From positions 248,001 to 312,000 of the forward strand of contig UQWL01000001.1 in assembly GCA_900544715.1 (NCBI GenBank): a DNA stretch of 64,000 nucleotides, read 5' to 3'. Source of the stretch: an uncultured Oscillospiraceae bacterium (GTDB lineage: Bacteria; Bacillota; Clostridia; Oscillospirales; Acutalibacteraceae). Numbering within the stretch: the first letter of the stretch is position 1; every line of letters begins with the position of its first letter. The notes beneath the pieces are model-generated. The model had not been told where the DNA came from, did no database searches, and saw only the letters and a list, made by a program, of their open reading frames with translations. The position numbers were made by a program, and so were the translations under genes. Below are positions 7,923-15,248 of this stretch, piece after piece.

Positions 7923-9230
7923 TTATTCGCCTTTTACGGCCTGATCCGTCGTCTTTTTCCCTTTGGTATAGAGGAAGTCATAAAGCAGCTGTTGGTTCTT
8001 TTCCATATCGAGCGACAAGGCTGATTGCCCCTTGATCGTTTTGCTTTTCCAGGTGCCGTCGGCGGGGATGCGCATCTGCTCCAGATCATAGCGCATGTAG
8101 GAGACCGCCGCGCCGCCGGCCAGCTTCATCAGCTCGCCCTGCTTCATATCCGTTTCCACATCGGGCAGGATCTCCTGCACCAGCTTGACGAGGGTGGGGA
8201 TCGGCGTGCCCTTTGCCTTGCTGATGATAGCGGAGATCACCTTGCGCTGGCGCTGGGTGCGCATGAAATCGGAATCGAGATAACGGATGCGGCAATACCA
8301 GAGCGCTTCATTTCCATCCAGCTTGACGGCCTCACCGGCCTGGATATCGAGGTGGACGTCATTGCGCAGGTATTTTGCCTCTTTTTCCGTTACCTCCACG
8401 GTGATCCCGCCGAGCTTGTTGACGATATTTTTGAACATATCAAAATCCACAAGCACATAGTGGTCAATTTTTACGTTGAAGTTATATTCCAACGTGTCCA
8501 TCACCAGCTGTGCGCCGCCCCAGGAGCAGGAGGCGTTGAGCTTCGCATAGCCGTGATCCGGGATGTATACCCATGAATCGCGCAGGAAGGAGGTGAGCTT
8601 GAGCTTTTTGTTGGCGCGGTCGATGGAGAGCAGCATCATCGTATCAGAACGGGATTTTTCATCCGCACTTCTCCGGTCAACACCCAGAAAGAGGATGTTG
8701 GTGACATCCTTGCTGCTGAACAGGCTGCTTTCATCGACGTAGACGTTATTTTTATGCCCTGCTTCATTGTAGTTGAAAGAACCCATTAGATGATAAAGAT
8801 AGCTGCCGCCCGCAATGGCGGCGACCAGAATCAGCGCAATCAGCGCGAGAAACAGCTTGAGTAGGACGTGCTTTTTGCGCCCGCGCTTTTTTCGGCCGCT
8901 TTTGATATCCTCCATCGGCTGGCCGGCCCCTGCTCCCTGCGGAGGCCTTTGCTGCTGAGGCGGCCGCCTGTCATACGGGTTCCGGGCTGGGGGACGGACG
9001 GGTGTAAAATCCTGCGTGATATCGGCCGGTTTTGCAGGAGAGGGCCGTTTGGGCGGCTGGTTCGGCTGGGATGGCCGCTGTTGTGATTGCGAAGGCCGCT
9101 GGGGAGGCCGTTGATTTGGGTTTGGTGGCGTCGGCCGCCGGGGCTGTTGGCCGGAGGAGTTGATATCCCGGCTGCCGTTATCCTTTTTACGGTTCGGATC
9201 CCGATTGCTGGAGCTGTAGATGTCTTCCAT
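7923..9230 (-). CDS. LytR-CpsA-Psr (LCP) family cell-wall glycopolymer ligase
   Basis: A 435-residue protein read from the ATG at 9230, which is about ten bases after GGAAAGGA; an earlier ATG at 9242 is possible. Residues about 15-105 are a low-complexity Pro/Gln/Arg-rich cytoplasmic tail, residues about 122-147 a single transmembrane helix, and the rest an extracytoplasmic LCP domain with LGVDRRSADEKSRSDTMML, TSFLRDSWV and LNASCSWGGAQL. LCP enzymes attach teichoic acid or other polyprenyl-phosphate-linked polymers to peptidoglycan. The long Pro-rich cytoplasmic tail is unusual in length and may bind partners. It has its own promoter at 9279-9307. Confidence 0.92.
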   Translation of the reverse strand: MEDIYSSSNRDPNRKKDNGSRDINSSGQQPRRPTPPNPNQRPPQRPSQSQQRPSQPNQPPKRPSPAKPADITQDFTPVRPPARNPYDRRPPQQQRPPQGAGAGQPMEDIKSGRKKRGRKKHVLLKLFLALIALILVAAIAGGSYLYHLMGSFNYNEAGHKNNVYVDESSLFSSKDVTNILFLGVDRRSADEKSRSDTMMLLSIDRANKKLKLTSFLRDSWVYIPDHGYAKLNASCSWGGAQLVMDTLEYNFNVKIDHYVLVDFDMFKNIVNKLGGITVEVTEKEAKYLRNDVHLDIQAGEAVKLDGNEALWYCRIRYLDSDFMRTQRQRKVISAIISKAKGTPIPTLVKLVQEILPDVETDMKQGELMKLAGGAAVSYMRYDLEQMRIPADGTWKSKTIKGQSALSLDMEKNQQLLYDFLYTKGKKTTDQAVKGE

Positions 9231-9278
9231 CCGATGATTCATCCTTTCCACGAGGAGTGTACAGATCAAATTTTCTTT

Positions 9279-9307
9279 ATTTTACATCATTCGCCCTTTC
9301 GATACAA
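9279..9307 (-). promoter_or_regulatory. Promoter of the LCP gene
   Basis: On the minus strand TTGTAT (9307-9302) and TAAAAT (9284-9279) are 17 bases apart, about 50 bases upstream of the start codon. Confidence 0.55.
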
Positions 9308-9380
9308 TCTTTTTTGAGAAACTTAAAAATTGCCAGTGCTTTTGGCGGCGGTATCCCTCCGTTTCCCACTGGCTTGGGTA

Positions 9381-9409
9381 TTGTTATTTTGCCGGTTTGC
9401 TGATAAAAT
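9381..9409 (+). promoter_or_regulatory. Promoter of the pyrB operon
   Basis: TTGTTA (9381-9386) and TAAAAT (9404-9409) are 17 bases apart, about 30 bases before the pyrB start. The leader is too short for a pyrimidine attenuator. Confidence 0.55.
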
Positions 9410-9437
9410 GAGAGCATAAACGGCTCAGAAGGAAGGC

Positions 9438-10517
9438 ATGATGTTGATGAAAACAAACAACCTGATCGACCTCGACCAGCTCTCTCATGCACAAGTGCAG
9501 GAATTGATTACCCTGGCGGGAGAGATTCGCAAAAATCCGGCGTGGTATATGGATGCCTGCCACGGCAAAATCATGGCGACGCTTTTTTACGAGCCCTCTA
9601 CGCGCACGCAGATGTCCTTCCAGGCGGCGATGCTGCGCCTGGGCGGGAAAATCATCGGGTTTGACAATCCCGGTAATTCCTCCGTCTCCAAAGGAGAGAG
9701 CCTGAAGGATACCGTGCGGATCATCAGCAACTATTCCGATCTGATCGTTATGCGCAATCCCCGCGAAGGCGCGGCGCTGGCAGCCTCTCTGTATTCGAGG
9801 GTCCCGGTCATCAACGCGGGCGACGGCGGGCATCTGCACCCGACACAGACGCTGACGGATCTTGTGACGTTATCTTATGAAAAGGGGAGGCTGACGAACC
9901 TCACCATCGGCCTGTGCGGCGATATGAAAAACGGGCGCACCGTGCATTCGCTCATTAAATGCCTTTCGCAGTATGAGGGCAACCGGTTCGTGCTTATCTC
10001 CACACCGCAGCTCCAGATTCCGCAGTATATCCGGGATGTACTCCATGCAAGCGGATGCCCGTATATCTGCCTTGACAGCCTCGAAGAGGCGATCCCGGAG
10101 CTCGACGTGCTCTATATGACCCGTATCCAGCAGGAGCGCTTTTCCTCCCCCGAGGAGTATGAAAAGCAGAAGGGCGTATATGTGCTTGACCGGGAGAAGC
10201 TGCGCGGCGCGAAGCAGGACCTGCGCATCCTCCACCCGCTGCCGCGTGTGGACGAGATCACGGTGGAGGTGGACGACGATCCGCGCGCGAAGTATTTCGA
10301 GCAGGGCGAATACGGCATGTATGCCCGCATGGCGTTGATTTTGGAAATGCTCCGGAAGGGTTCTGGCGAAGTGCCGCCCAGAAAGCACAGCACGCACCCG
10401 GCAAGCTGCCAAAATCCGCGCTGCATCACAAAGACGGAAGCGTATCTTCCGCATCTGTTCCGGGAGGAGGGCGGCATGCTTGTCTGCCAATATTGCGACG
10501 AACGTAACCTCATCTGA
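9438..10517 (+). CDS. pyrB: Aspartate carbamoyltransferase catalytic chain with C-terminal zinc-knuckle extension
   Basis: Residues up to about 310 are a standard PyrB: the carbamoyl-phosphate loop STRTQMSF, KGESLKDT, GDGGHLHPTQTL and HPLPRVDE are all present. It condenses carbamoyl phosphate with aspartate in pyrimidine synthesis. Beyond the usual end, the chain continues for about 40 residues with C324-x4-C329-x20-C350-x2-C353, spaced like the zinc site of the separate regulatory chain PyrI. No pyrI follows. The nucleotide-binding half of PyrI is absent, so allosteric control by CTP is doubtful. Starts at 9438, 9441 and 9447 are all in frame; those at 9441 or 9447 are better spaced from GGAAGG. 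The end overlaps the next gene by 38 bases. Confidence 0.95.
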   Translation: MMLMKTNNLIDLDQLSHAQVQELITLAGEIRKNPAWYMDACHGKIMATLFYEPSTRTQMSFQAAMLRLGGKIIGFDNPGNSSVSKGESLKDTVRIISNYSDLIVMRNPREGAALAASLYSRVPVINAGDGGHLHPTQTLTDLVTLSYEKGRLTNLTIGLCGDMKNGRTVHSLIKCLSQYEGNRFVLISTPQLQIPQYIRDVLHASGCPYICLDSLEEAIPELDVLYMTRIQQERFSSPEEYEKQKGVYVLDREKLRGAKQDLRILHPLPRVDEITVEVDDDPRAKYFEQGEYGMYARMALILEMLRKGSGEVPPRKHSTHPASCQNPRCITKTEAYLPHLFREEGGMLVCQYCDERNLI

Positions 10518-11088
10518 GGAGCAAGAGCTGCTCGTCCTTTTCTGCTCGCCGCACCGGGCAGGCAATACGGGCAGGCTGCTGCAGGCCTTTCTTGAGGGCT
10601 TGCCTCCTTATGTGAAGGTTACGGTCTACGATGCGTATCAAGAGCGCCCGGAGCCCTGTACCGACTGCGGATATTGCTCGAAGCGGCAGGGCTGTTCTCA
10701 GCGCGACCTCGATTGTTTCATGGAGCGCTTCGAGCAGGCGGATTTTTTTGTGGTCGCTTCGCCTGTTTACTATAATGCGCTGCCCGCGCCGGGCAAGGCG
10801 GTGCTTGATCGCTTCCAGCGGTATTTCAGCGCGCGCTTTTCGCTGGGCATCCGGCCTCCGGTGCAAAAGCCGAAGCGCGCCGCACTGCTGCTGACCTGCG
10901 GCTCCGGTGAAACGGCGGGCTTCGCTGTGATCCGCAGCCAGATGAAACGGGCGTTTACGGTGTTGCACACGGCGCTCGCAGGGTGCGTGTTTGTGAAGGA
11001 GACCGACCGCCTCCCGGCGGGGCAGGATGCCATGCGGCGCGCGAAGCGCCTTGCGTATAAGCTCACGGGCGAAGGCAATACTAACTGA
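10480..11088 (+). CDS. Flavodoxin-fold NAD(P)H-dependent oxidoreductase
   Basis: A 202-residue protein of the multimeric-flavodoxin/FMN-reductase type. It has a phosphate-binding loop SPHRAGNTGRL (near residue 23), a Cys-rich segment PCTDCGYCSKRQGC (about residues 58-71) and the ASPVYYNALPAPGKAVLDR FMN-contact region. It should reduce quinones or other small electron acceptors with flavin; the Cys cluster resembles relatives that carry or sense iron-sulphur or thiols. The TTG start at 10480 is chosen because GGAGGAGGG ends eight bases upstream. It begins inside pyrB and is therefore translationally coupled to it. Confidence 0.82.
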   Translation: MSANIATNVTSSEEQELLVLFCSPHRAGNTGRLLQAFLEGLPPYVKVTVYDAYQERPEPCTDCGYCSKRQGCSQRDLDCFMERFEQADFFVVASPVYYNALPAPGKAVLDRFQRYFSARFSLGIRPPVQKPKRAALLLTCGSGETAGFAVIRSQMKRAFTVLHTALAGCVFVKETDRLPAGQDAMRRAKRLAYKLTGEGNTN

Positions 11089-11112
11089 AACAAAAGAAAG
11101 AGGGAATCGGCC

Positions 11113-11433
11113 ATGGCGGTTACAACGGTTACAATCGACAATTTTAAATCAGAGGTGCTCGATTCGAAAGAGCCCGTGCTCGTGGATTTTTGGGCGGAGT
11201 GGTGCAACCCTTGCCGGATGCTTGCACCTGTAGTGGAGTCGCTCTCCGGCGAATATGAGGGGAAGGTGCGCTTCTGCAAGGTGAACATCGATGAGGCGGG
11301 CGATCTTGCCATGACCTACGGCGTGATGAGCATCCCGACGCTGGTGCTCTTCTCCGGCGGGCAGGAGAAGGAACGTATCGTAGGCTTGCAGAATGCAGAA
11401 AAACTGCGCGCATTTTTAGACGGGCAGCTGTAA
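11113..11433 (+). CDS. trxA: Thioredoxin (WCNPC active site)
   Basis: A 106-residue protein with the complete thioredoxin fold: an N-terminal VTIDNFKSEVL strand-helix, VLVDFWAEWCNPCRM, KVNIDEAGDLAM, the cis-proline segment MSIPTLVLF, and a C-terminal helix. It reduces protein disulphides in the cytoplasm. The dipeptide between the active-site cysteines is Asn-Pro rather than the usual Gly-Pro, which may shift the redox potential. It lies 24 bases after the flavodoxin-type gene and is followed by a terminator, so it is probably the last gene of the pyrB transcript. Confidence 0.95.
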   Translation: MAVTTVTIDNFKSEVLDSKEPVLVDFWAEWCNPCRMLAPVVESLSGEYEGKVRFCKVNIDEAGDLAMTYGVMSIPTLVLFSGGQEKERIVGLQNAEKLRAFLDGQL

Positions 11434-11450
11434 TTGCAAACAATCAAGGA

Positions 11451-11489
11451 GGCATACGCGAAAAGCAGCGTGTATGCCCCTTTTCTTTT
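11451..11489 (+). terminator. Terminator after trxA
   Basis: GGCATACGCG (11451-11460) pairs with CGTGTATGCC (11469-11478) with one wobble pair. CCTTTTCTTTTC follows. Confidence 0.75.
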
Positions 11490-11515
11490 CTAAAATCGCA
11501 AGGGGGATGTAACTT

Positions 11516-12358
11516 GTGCAGCTCCATCAGATGTACCGCCCATTGACCGCGATGCCCTTTCAGAGGGACGATACCTATATAGAGATTACGCCCTGCGAAG
11601 CACTCAGGCCGTATATTTGCTGTTTCTGGGGCACGCGCAGGCCTCTACGGGAGGAACGCTCCGGGGATGAGGGCAGGCTCGTCACGCCGGATACCTGCAT
11701 GGACATCCTGTTTGACCTGGACCATACGCAGGGGATATTGACGAATGTGTTCTGCGGCATCGACGACCGGACGTTTATTTCCCGGGGAAAAGGCTCCGAG
11801 CATCTGATCTCCACCTTTGCCGTCCGCTTCTACGCCTGGGCAGTGCCGCTGTTTTCCGATGAATCAATGGCACAGGTGCAAAACGGCTTTTTTGATGCGC
11901 GCCGCTTCTTCCCGGCATTGACGCAGCGGCTGGAGGCGATGTTACCCTGTGTAGATTCTCTGGAGGGGCGGGCCCGCTTTGCGCAGCAGTATCTTTTAGA
12001 AACCTTGCGGGAGCGGCGGGAAAAACCCGCCGTGATGAATGCCATTCATGCGATCGTGGAAAAGGAAGGGCGAGCCGCTCTCTCTGAAGCGGCGGCCTAT
12101 GCCTGCGTCAGTCCCCGACAATTGGAGCGGCTTTTCGGGGAGCTGGTAGGCGTATCTCCTAAAAAATTTGCAGGGCTCGTGCGCTATCAGCAGGTGTGGC
12201 GCGCCGTGCTGTTCGAGCGGGATTTCAATGTGCAGGATGCGGTGCACCGCTTTGGGTTTACCGATCAATCCCATCTGCTGCGCGATTTTAAGCGGTTTCA
12301 TTCTCTGAGCCCTACGCAGGCGCGGGCATATGCGCTCGGCCATCGCGGGGTGCGGTAA
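11516..12358 (+). CDS. AraC-family transcriptional regulator
   Basis: A 280-residue protein. Residues 1-150 form an N-terminal domain of the type seen in AraC relatives with ITPCEALRPYICCFWGTR (DUF6597-like). Residues about 185-275 hold two helix-turn-helix units: LSEAAAYACVSPRQLERLF and VQDAVHRFGFTDQSHLLRDFKRF, then the conserved SPTQARA. It probably senses a small molecule and controls the genes to its right. The start is a GTG with AAGGGGGATG upstream. The three genes after it run in the same direction. Confidence 0.9.
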   Translation: MQLHQMYRPLTAMPFQRDDTYIEITPCEALRPYICCFWGTRRPLREERSGDEGRLVTPDTCMDILFDLDHTQGILTNVFCGIDDRTFISRGKGSEHLISTFAVRFYAWAVPLFSDESMAQVQNGFFDARRFFPALTQRLEAMLPCVDSLEGRARFAQQYLLETLRERREKPAVMNAIHAIVEKEGRAALSEAAAYACVSPRQLERLFGELVGVSPKKFAGLVRYQQVWRAVLFERDFNVQDAVHRFGFTDQSHLLRDFKRFHSLSPTQARAYALGHRGVR

Positions 12359-12439
12359 ATATGTCGCTTTTTTACAATCCGTTTGTTTCTCTTTGGGATA
12401 AGATAGGCATATCCAAATGAGAAAAGGAGAGCGTTACAA

Positions 12440-13381
12440 ATGAAGCTTACCAATCGGGATTTTGACGCCATCCGCCGCTGGATCTACCGCAACGCACGGC
12501 CGCTGGAGCTGGCACGCTGGCAATATCATTTCGAAAACGGCCCGGCCGAGGCCGTGCTCCAAGCGCTTTCTGCCTATCAAAATGAGGATGGCGGCTTTGG
12601 CCATGGGCTGGAGGCCGACTGCTGGAATCCCGCGTCCGCGCCGATGCAGACCTGGACGGCAACCTGCATCCTGCGGGAGATCGACGCCCCAAAGGAGCAC
12701 CCGATTGTGGCCGGGATTCTGCGCTTCCTCGGCAGCGGCGCGTATTTCGAAGATGGTTTGTGGCAGGGCGCGATCCCATCGAACAACGATTTCCCCCACG
12801 CGCCGTGGTGGACGTTTACCGAGCGGTCGGGGGAGGACTGGGGCTATAACCCAACGGCGAGCATTGCCGGGTTCGTCCTGCAATATGGAGCGCCGGAATC
12901 CGCGCTTTACAGGCAAGCGGAAGAGATCGTAAAGCACGCCGCCGCGGATTTCATTGGAGCGCGTACCAAATTGGACGATATGCATGAGGTAAACGTCTTC
13001 TGGGAGCTGCTCGCCTCCTGCAAGGCGGCGGGCAGGATAGATTTGTTTGATGAAGCCGCGTTTGAGGAAACGCTCCAACGCGCGGTGCGCGCGCTCATCG
13101 GCAACGATCCATTAGACTGGACACAGGGCTACGTCTGCACGCCCTCCCGTTTTATCCGCTCTCCGGAAAGCCCATTTTATCCCGGGAGCGAGGGGATGCC
13201 GGAGCAGGAATGCGATCAGATGCTGAAAAACCGCAACGCGGACGGCGTGTGGGAGATCACCTGGAGCTGGGGCGCGTATGAGCGGGAATTCGCCATCGCG
13301 GAAAACTGGTGGAAGGCGAATCTCGTCATTGATAACCTGCTCTTCCTGCGCGCCTTTGACCGCATCGAAGGAGGAAAATGA
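12440..13381 (+). CDS. Alpha/alpha-toroid (prenyltransferase/squalene-cyclase-like) protein of unknown function
   Basis: A 313-residue cytoplasmic protein, no signal peptide. It is rich in Trp and helices and contains repeat motifs like those in terpene cyclases and prenyltransferase beta chains: YQNEDGGFGHGLE near residue 50, then FEDGLWQGAIPSNN, WGYNPTASIAG, and NADGVWEITWSWG near the C-terminus. I see no catalytic DxDD or DDxxD acid motif, so a cyclase activity is not supported; other (alpha/alpha)6 barrels act on sugars or polymers. AAAGGAGAG precedes the ATG. The last four bases overlap the next gene (ATGA). Confidence 0.75.
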   Translation: MKLTNRDFDAIRRWIYRNARPLELARWQYHFENGPAEAVLQALSAYQNEDGGFGHGLEADCWNPASAPMQTWTATCILREIDAPKEHPIVAGILRFLGSGAYFEDGLWQGAIPSNNDFPHAPWWTFTERSGEDWGYNPTASIAGFVLQYGAPESALYRQAEEIVKHAAADFIGARTKLDDMHEVNVFWELLASCKAAGRIDLFDEAAFEETLQRAVRALIGNDPLDWTQGYVCTPSRFIRSPESPFYPGSEGMPEQECDQMLKNRNADGVWEITWSWGAYEREFAIAENWWKANLVIDNLLFLRAFDRIEGGK

Positions 13382-14034
13382 GAATGAAATACGAATTCGG
13401 AGCGGAAAAGCCCGCTCAGTTCCAGCAATATTGGCCGGGGCAGTATGATTTCTTTTCTTACATGGAGTATGCCTGCGCCATTCCGCAGCCGCTCTTTGCA
13501 ATCACAACGCGCAAGGCGGATGGCAGGCCGAATATCAACTTCCACTCCTGGAGCTGCTTTCAGGGGGACAAGGGCGGGTTCTTTGCCATCCTCGCCGGCC
13601 TGTGCCAGCATACACATACCTATGAAAATATCAAGCGGGACGGGGAATTCTGCGTCAACTTCCTCTCCAAATGCTATTACGATGCGCTGATCCGGACGAT
13701 TGAGCACAACGGGCCGGAGGAGGATGAGTTCGCCGCGGGCGGCTTCACCGAGGCGGCGGCGCGGACCGTGGCCGTCCCCCGCATTGCGGAGAGCTTTCTC
13801 ACGCTCGAATGCAAATGTGAACGGATGGAGGATTTGTCCGGCATGGGGCTGACCGCGATGGTAATCGGCCGTGTGACCCATATGGCGATAGAGGAAGCCT
13901 ACGGAAAGGGCTTTGATGATAAAAAATATACGGAGGAAGGCTTTTTCTACCTGCTCCATACGCCCAAGAATTTGGAAACGGGCGAGGGCGATCAGATGGG
14001 AATCGCCACGCTCTGCCCGGAACGGAAAGAATAA
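13378..14034 (+). CDS. Flavin-reductase-like FMN-binding split-barrel protein
   Basis: A 218-residue protein with the FMN-binding split barrel seen in flavin reductase-like proteins: PQPLFAITTRKADGRPNINFHSWSC forms the first strands and flavin contact, followed by HTYENIKRDGEFCVNFL and ESFLTLECKCER. Such proteins bind FMN and often reduce it or act as redox partners. Two ATGs (13378 and 13384) are possible; the first overlaps the stop of the previous gene. Tight coupling suggests a shared role with that protein. The true electron acceptor is unknown. Confidence 0.85.
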   Translation: MRMKYEFGAEKPAQFQQYWPGQYDFFSYMEYACAIPQPLFAITTRKADGRPNINFHSWSCFQGDKGGFFAILAGLCQHTHTYENIKRDGEFCVNFLSKCYYDALIRTIEHNGPEEDEFAAGGFTEAAARTVAVPRIAESFLTLECKCERMEDLSGMGLTAMVIGRVTHMAIEEAYGKGFDDKKYTEEGFFYLLHTPKNLETGEGDQMGIATLCPERKE

Positions 14035-14065
14035 AAATGCGCAAGAATGCGCGAGGAGGCCCCAA

Positions 14066-15109
14066 ATGCTGGAGAAAGAAAAGCTCACGGCGCTACGCAT
14101 GCGGCGGCAGTGCCTGTCCGCTCCTGCGGACAAAGAGGAATACGACCGGCTCTATCGCGACACGTCTCCGGTGCAGAACGTTTACTTTCACGGCTTCGGC
14201 CAGCCGCCGTGCATCACGTTCCGCGCGGATTTCGACGATCTCGAGTACAACCGTGTGCGGCAGGAGCAGCGCATTTTGGTCAAGGGCCGTTTTCAAAGCG
14301 GCAACGTCGGCTTTATCGAGGCGGAGGAGCTGGAGCTTTTTGCGGGCCTTTACCGTAAGCCGTACAAGCTCTCCCCCACGCAGGAGACGCTTCTCGCGCT
14401 CATCCGGCGGGAGGGGCCCATGAACATCGCCCTGATGAAGGAGATGACCGGGCTTCTGGTCAAGGAGATCACGCCCGCCCTGCACAAGCTGCAGGCCGCC
14501 TTTTTTATCTTTGAGGATCAGCCGGACGGCGAGTGGGATCGGGGCTGGATGCGCTTTGAGGAGATGTTTCCTGACGTGGATGTAGAGCGATATTCGCGGC
14601 AGGAGGCGCTTAGGATCGTTTTGCGGCGCTTTGCATACCGATATGTCCGCTTCACGGCTATGGAGGCGAAATCTTTCTATGGCCTGCCGGAAAAGGAGAT
14701 TGTGCAGGCGGCACAGGCGCTCGCGCAGGAGGGTGTGTTTATAGCAGATGGCGACGGCTGGCTGCTCGCCTCTGACTTTGCGCTTTTGCAGCGAGAAACC
14801 TTTACGCCGTTTTCCGGCGTATTCACGCTGCACCGCAATGATTTTCTCGTCAAGTGCAATGAATACTGGCTCAAAACGGCTTTCCGGCAGCCGGATGCGG
14901 ATGTGCTGCAATATCTGCTCATCGACGGCCGTTTTCAGGGCGCGGTAATGGGGCGTTTCCGATATGGACCCTATGAGATTGAGAACATTGCGCTGACCCT
15001 GCCGGAGGCGGAGGCGCATGCGCGCCGGGTGGAGATCCTCGCGGCGGTGGACCGCATCAACCCCCATAAGGAAAGCCCCGTCATGCGCTATTGCGGTGTG
15101 CCGCTTTGA
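14066..15109 (+). CDS. Winged-helix protein, possibly AlkZ/YcaQ-like
   Basis: A 347-residue protein. GAGGAGG lies nine bases before the ATG at 14066; upstream in-frame codons overlap the flavin-reductase-like gene. The middle part reads like a winged-helix DNA-binding unit (ETLLALIRREGPMNIALMKEMTG, then ITPALHKLQAAF), and the C-terminal third (LLIDGRFQGAVMGRFRYGP) resembles the beta-barrel end of winged-helix DNA glycosylases of the AlkZ/YcaQ family (HTH_42). I do not see the family's catalytic QxQ motif clearly. A repair role is therefore tentative, and a transcriptional role is equally possible. Confidence 0.6.
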   Translation: MLEKEKLTALRMRRQCLSAPADKEEYDRLYRDTSPVQNVYFHGFGQPPCITFRADFDDLEYNRVRQEQRILVKGRFQSGNVGFIEAEELELFAGLYRKPYKLSPTQETLLALIRREGPMNIALMKEMTGLLVKEITPALHKLQAAFFIFEDQPDGEWDRGWMRFEEMFPDVDVERYSRQEALRIVLRRFAYRYVRFTAMEAKSFYGLPEKEIVQAAQALAQEGVFIADGDGWLLASDFALLQRETFTPFSGVFTLHRNDFLVKCNEYWLKTAFRQPDADVLQYLLIDGRFQGAVMGRFRYGPYEIENIALTLPEAEAHARRVEILAAVDRINPHKESPVMRYCGVPL

Positions 15110-15151
15110 GCTTTCAAAGCGAAAAAGAAAAACAATTTGCTGATCGCCTTG

Positions 15152-15184
15152 CCGCCTCGTCTGCTTTGACGGGGCGGTTTTCTA
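15152..15184 (+). terminator. Terminator after the winged-helix gene
   Basis: CCGCCTCGTC (15152-15161) pairs with GACGGGGCGG (15168-15177) with one G-T pair. TTTTCTATTT follows. Confidence 0.75.
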
Positions 15185-15209
15185 TTTGCGCAAGATGTGT
15201 GATTTTGAC

Positions 15210-15238
15210 TTGCGGACAACCACCATTCGTAGTATAAT
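15210..15238 (+). promoter_or_regulatory. Promoter of the miaB-mutS-mutL housekeeping run
   Basis: A perfect TATAAT stands at 15233-15238; TTGCGG at 15210-15215 is 17 bases upstream. The predicted transcript starts close to the first miaB ATG. Confidence 0.55.
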
Positions 15239-15248
15239 AAAAAGAATC

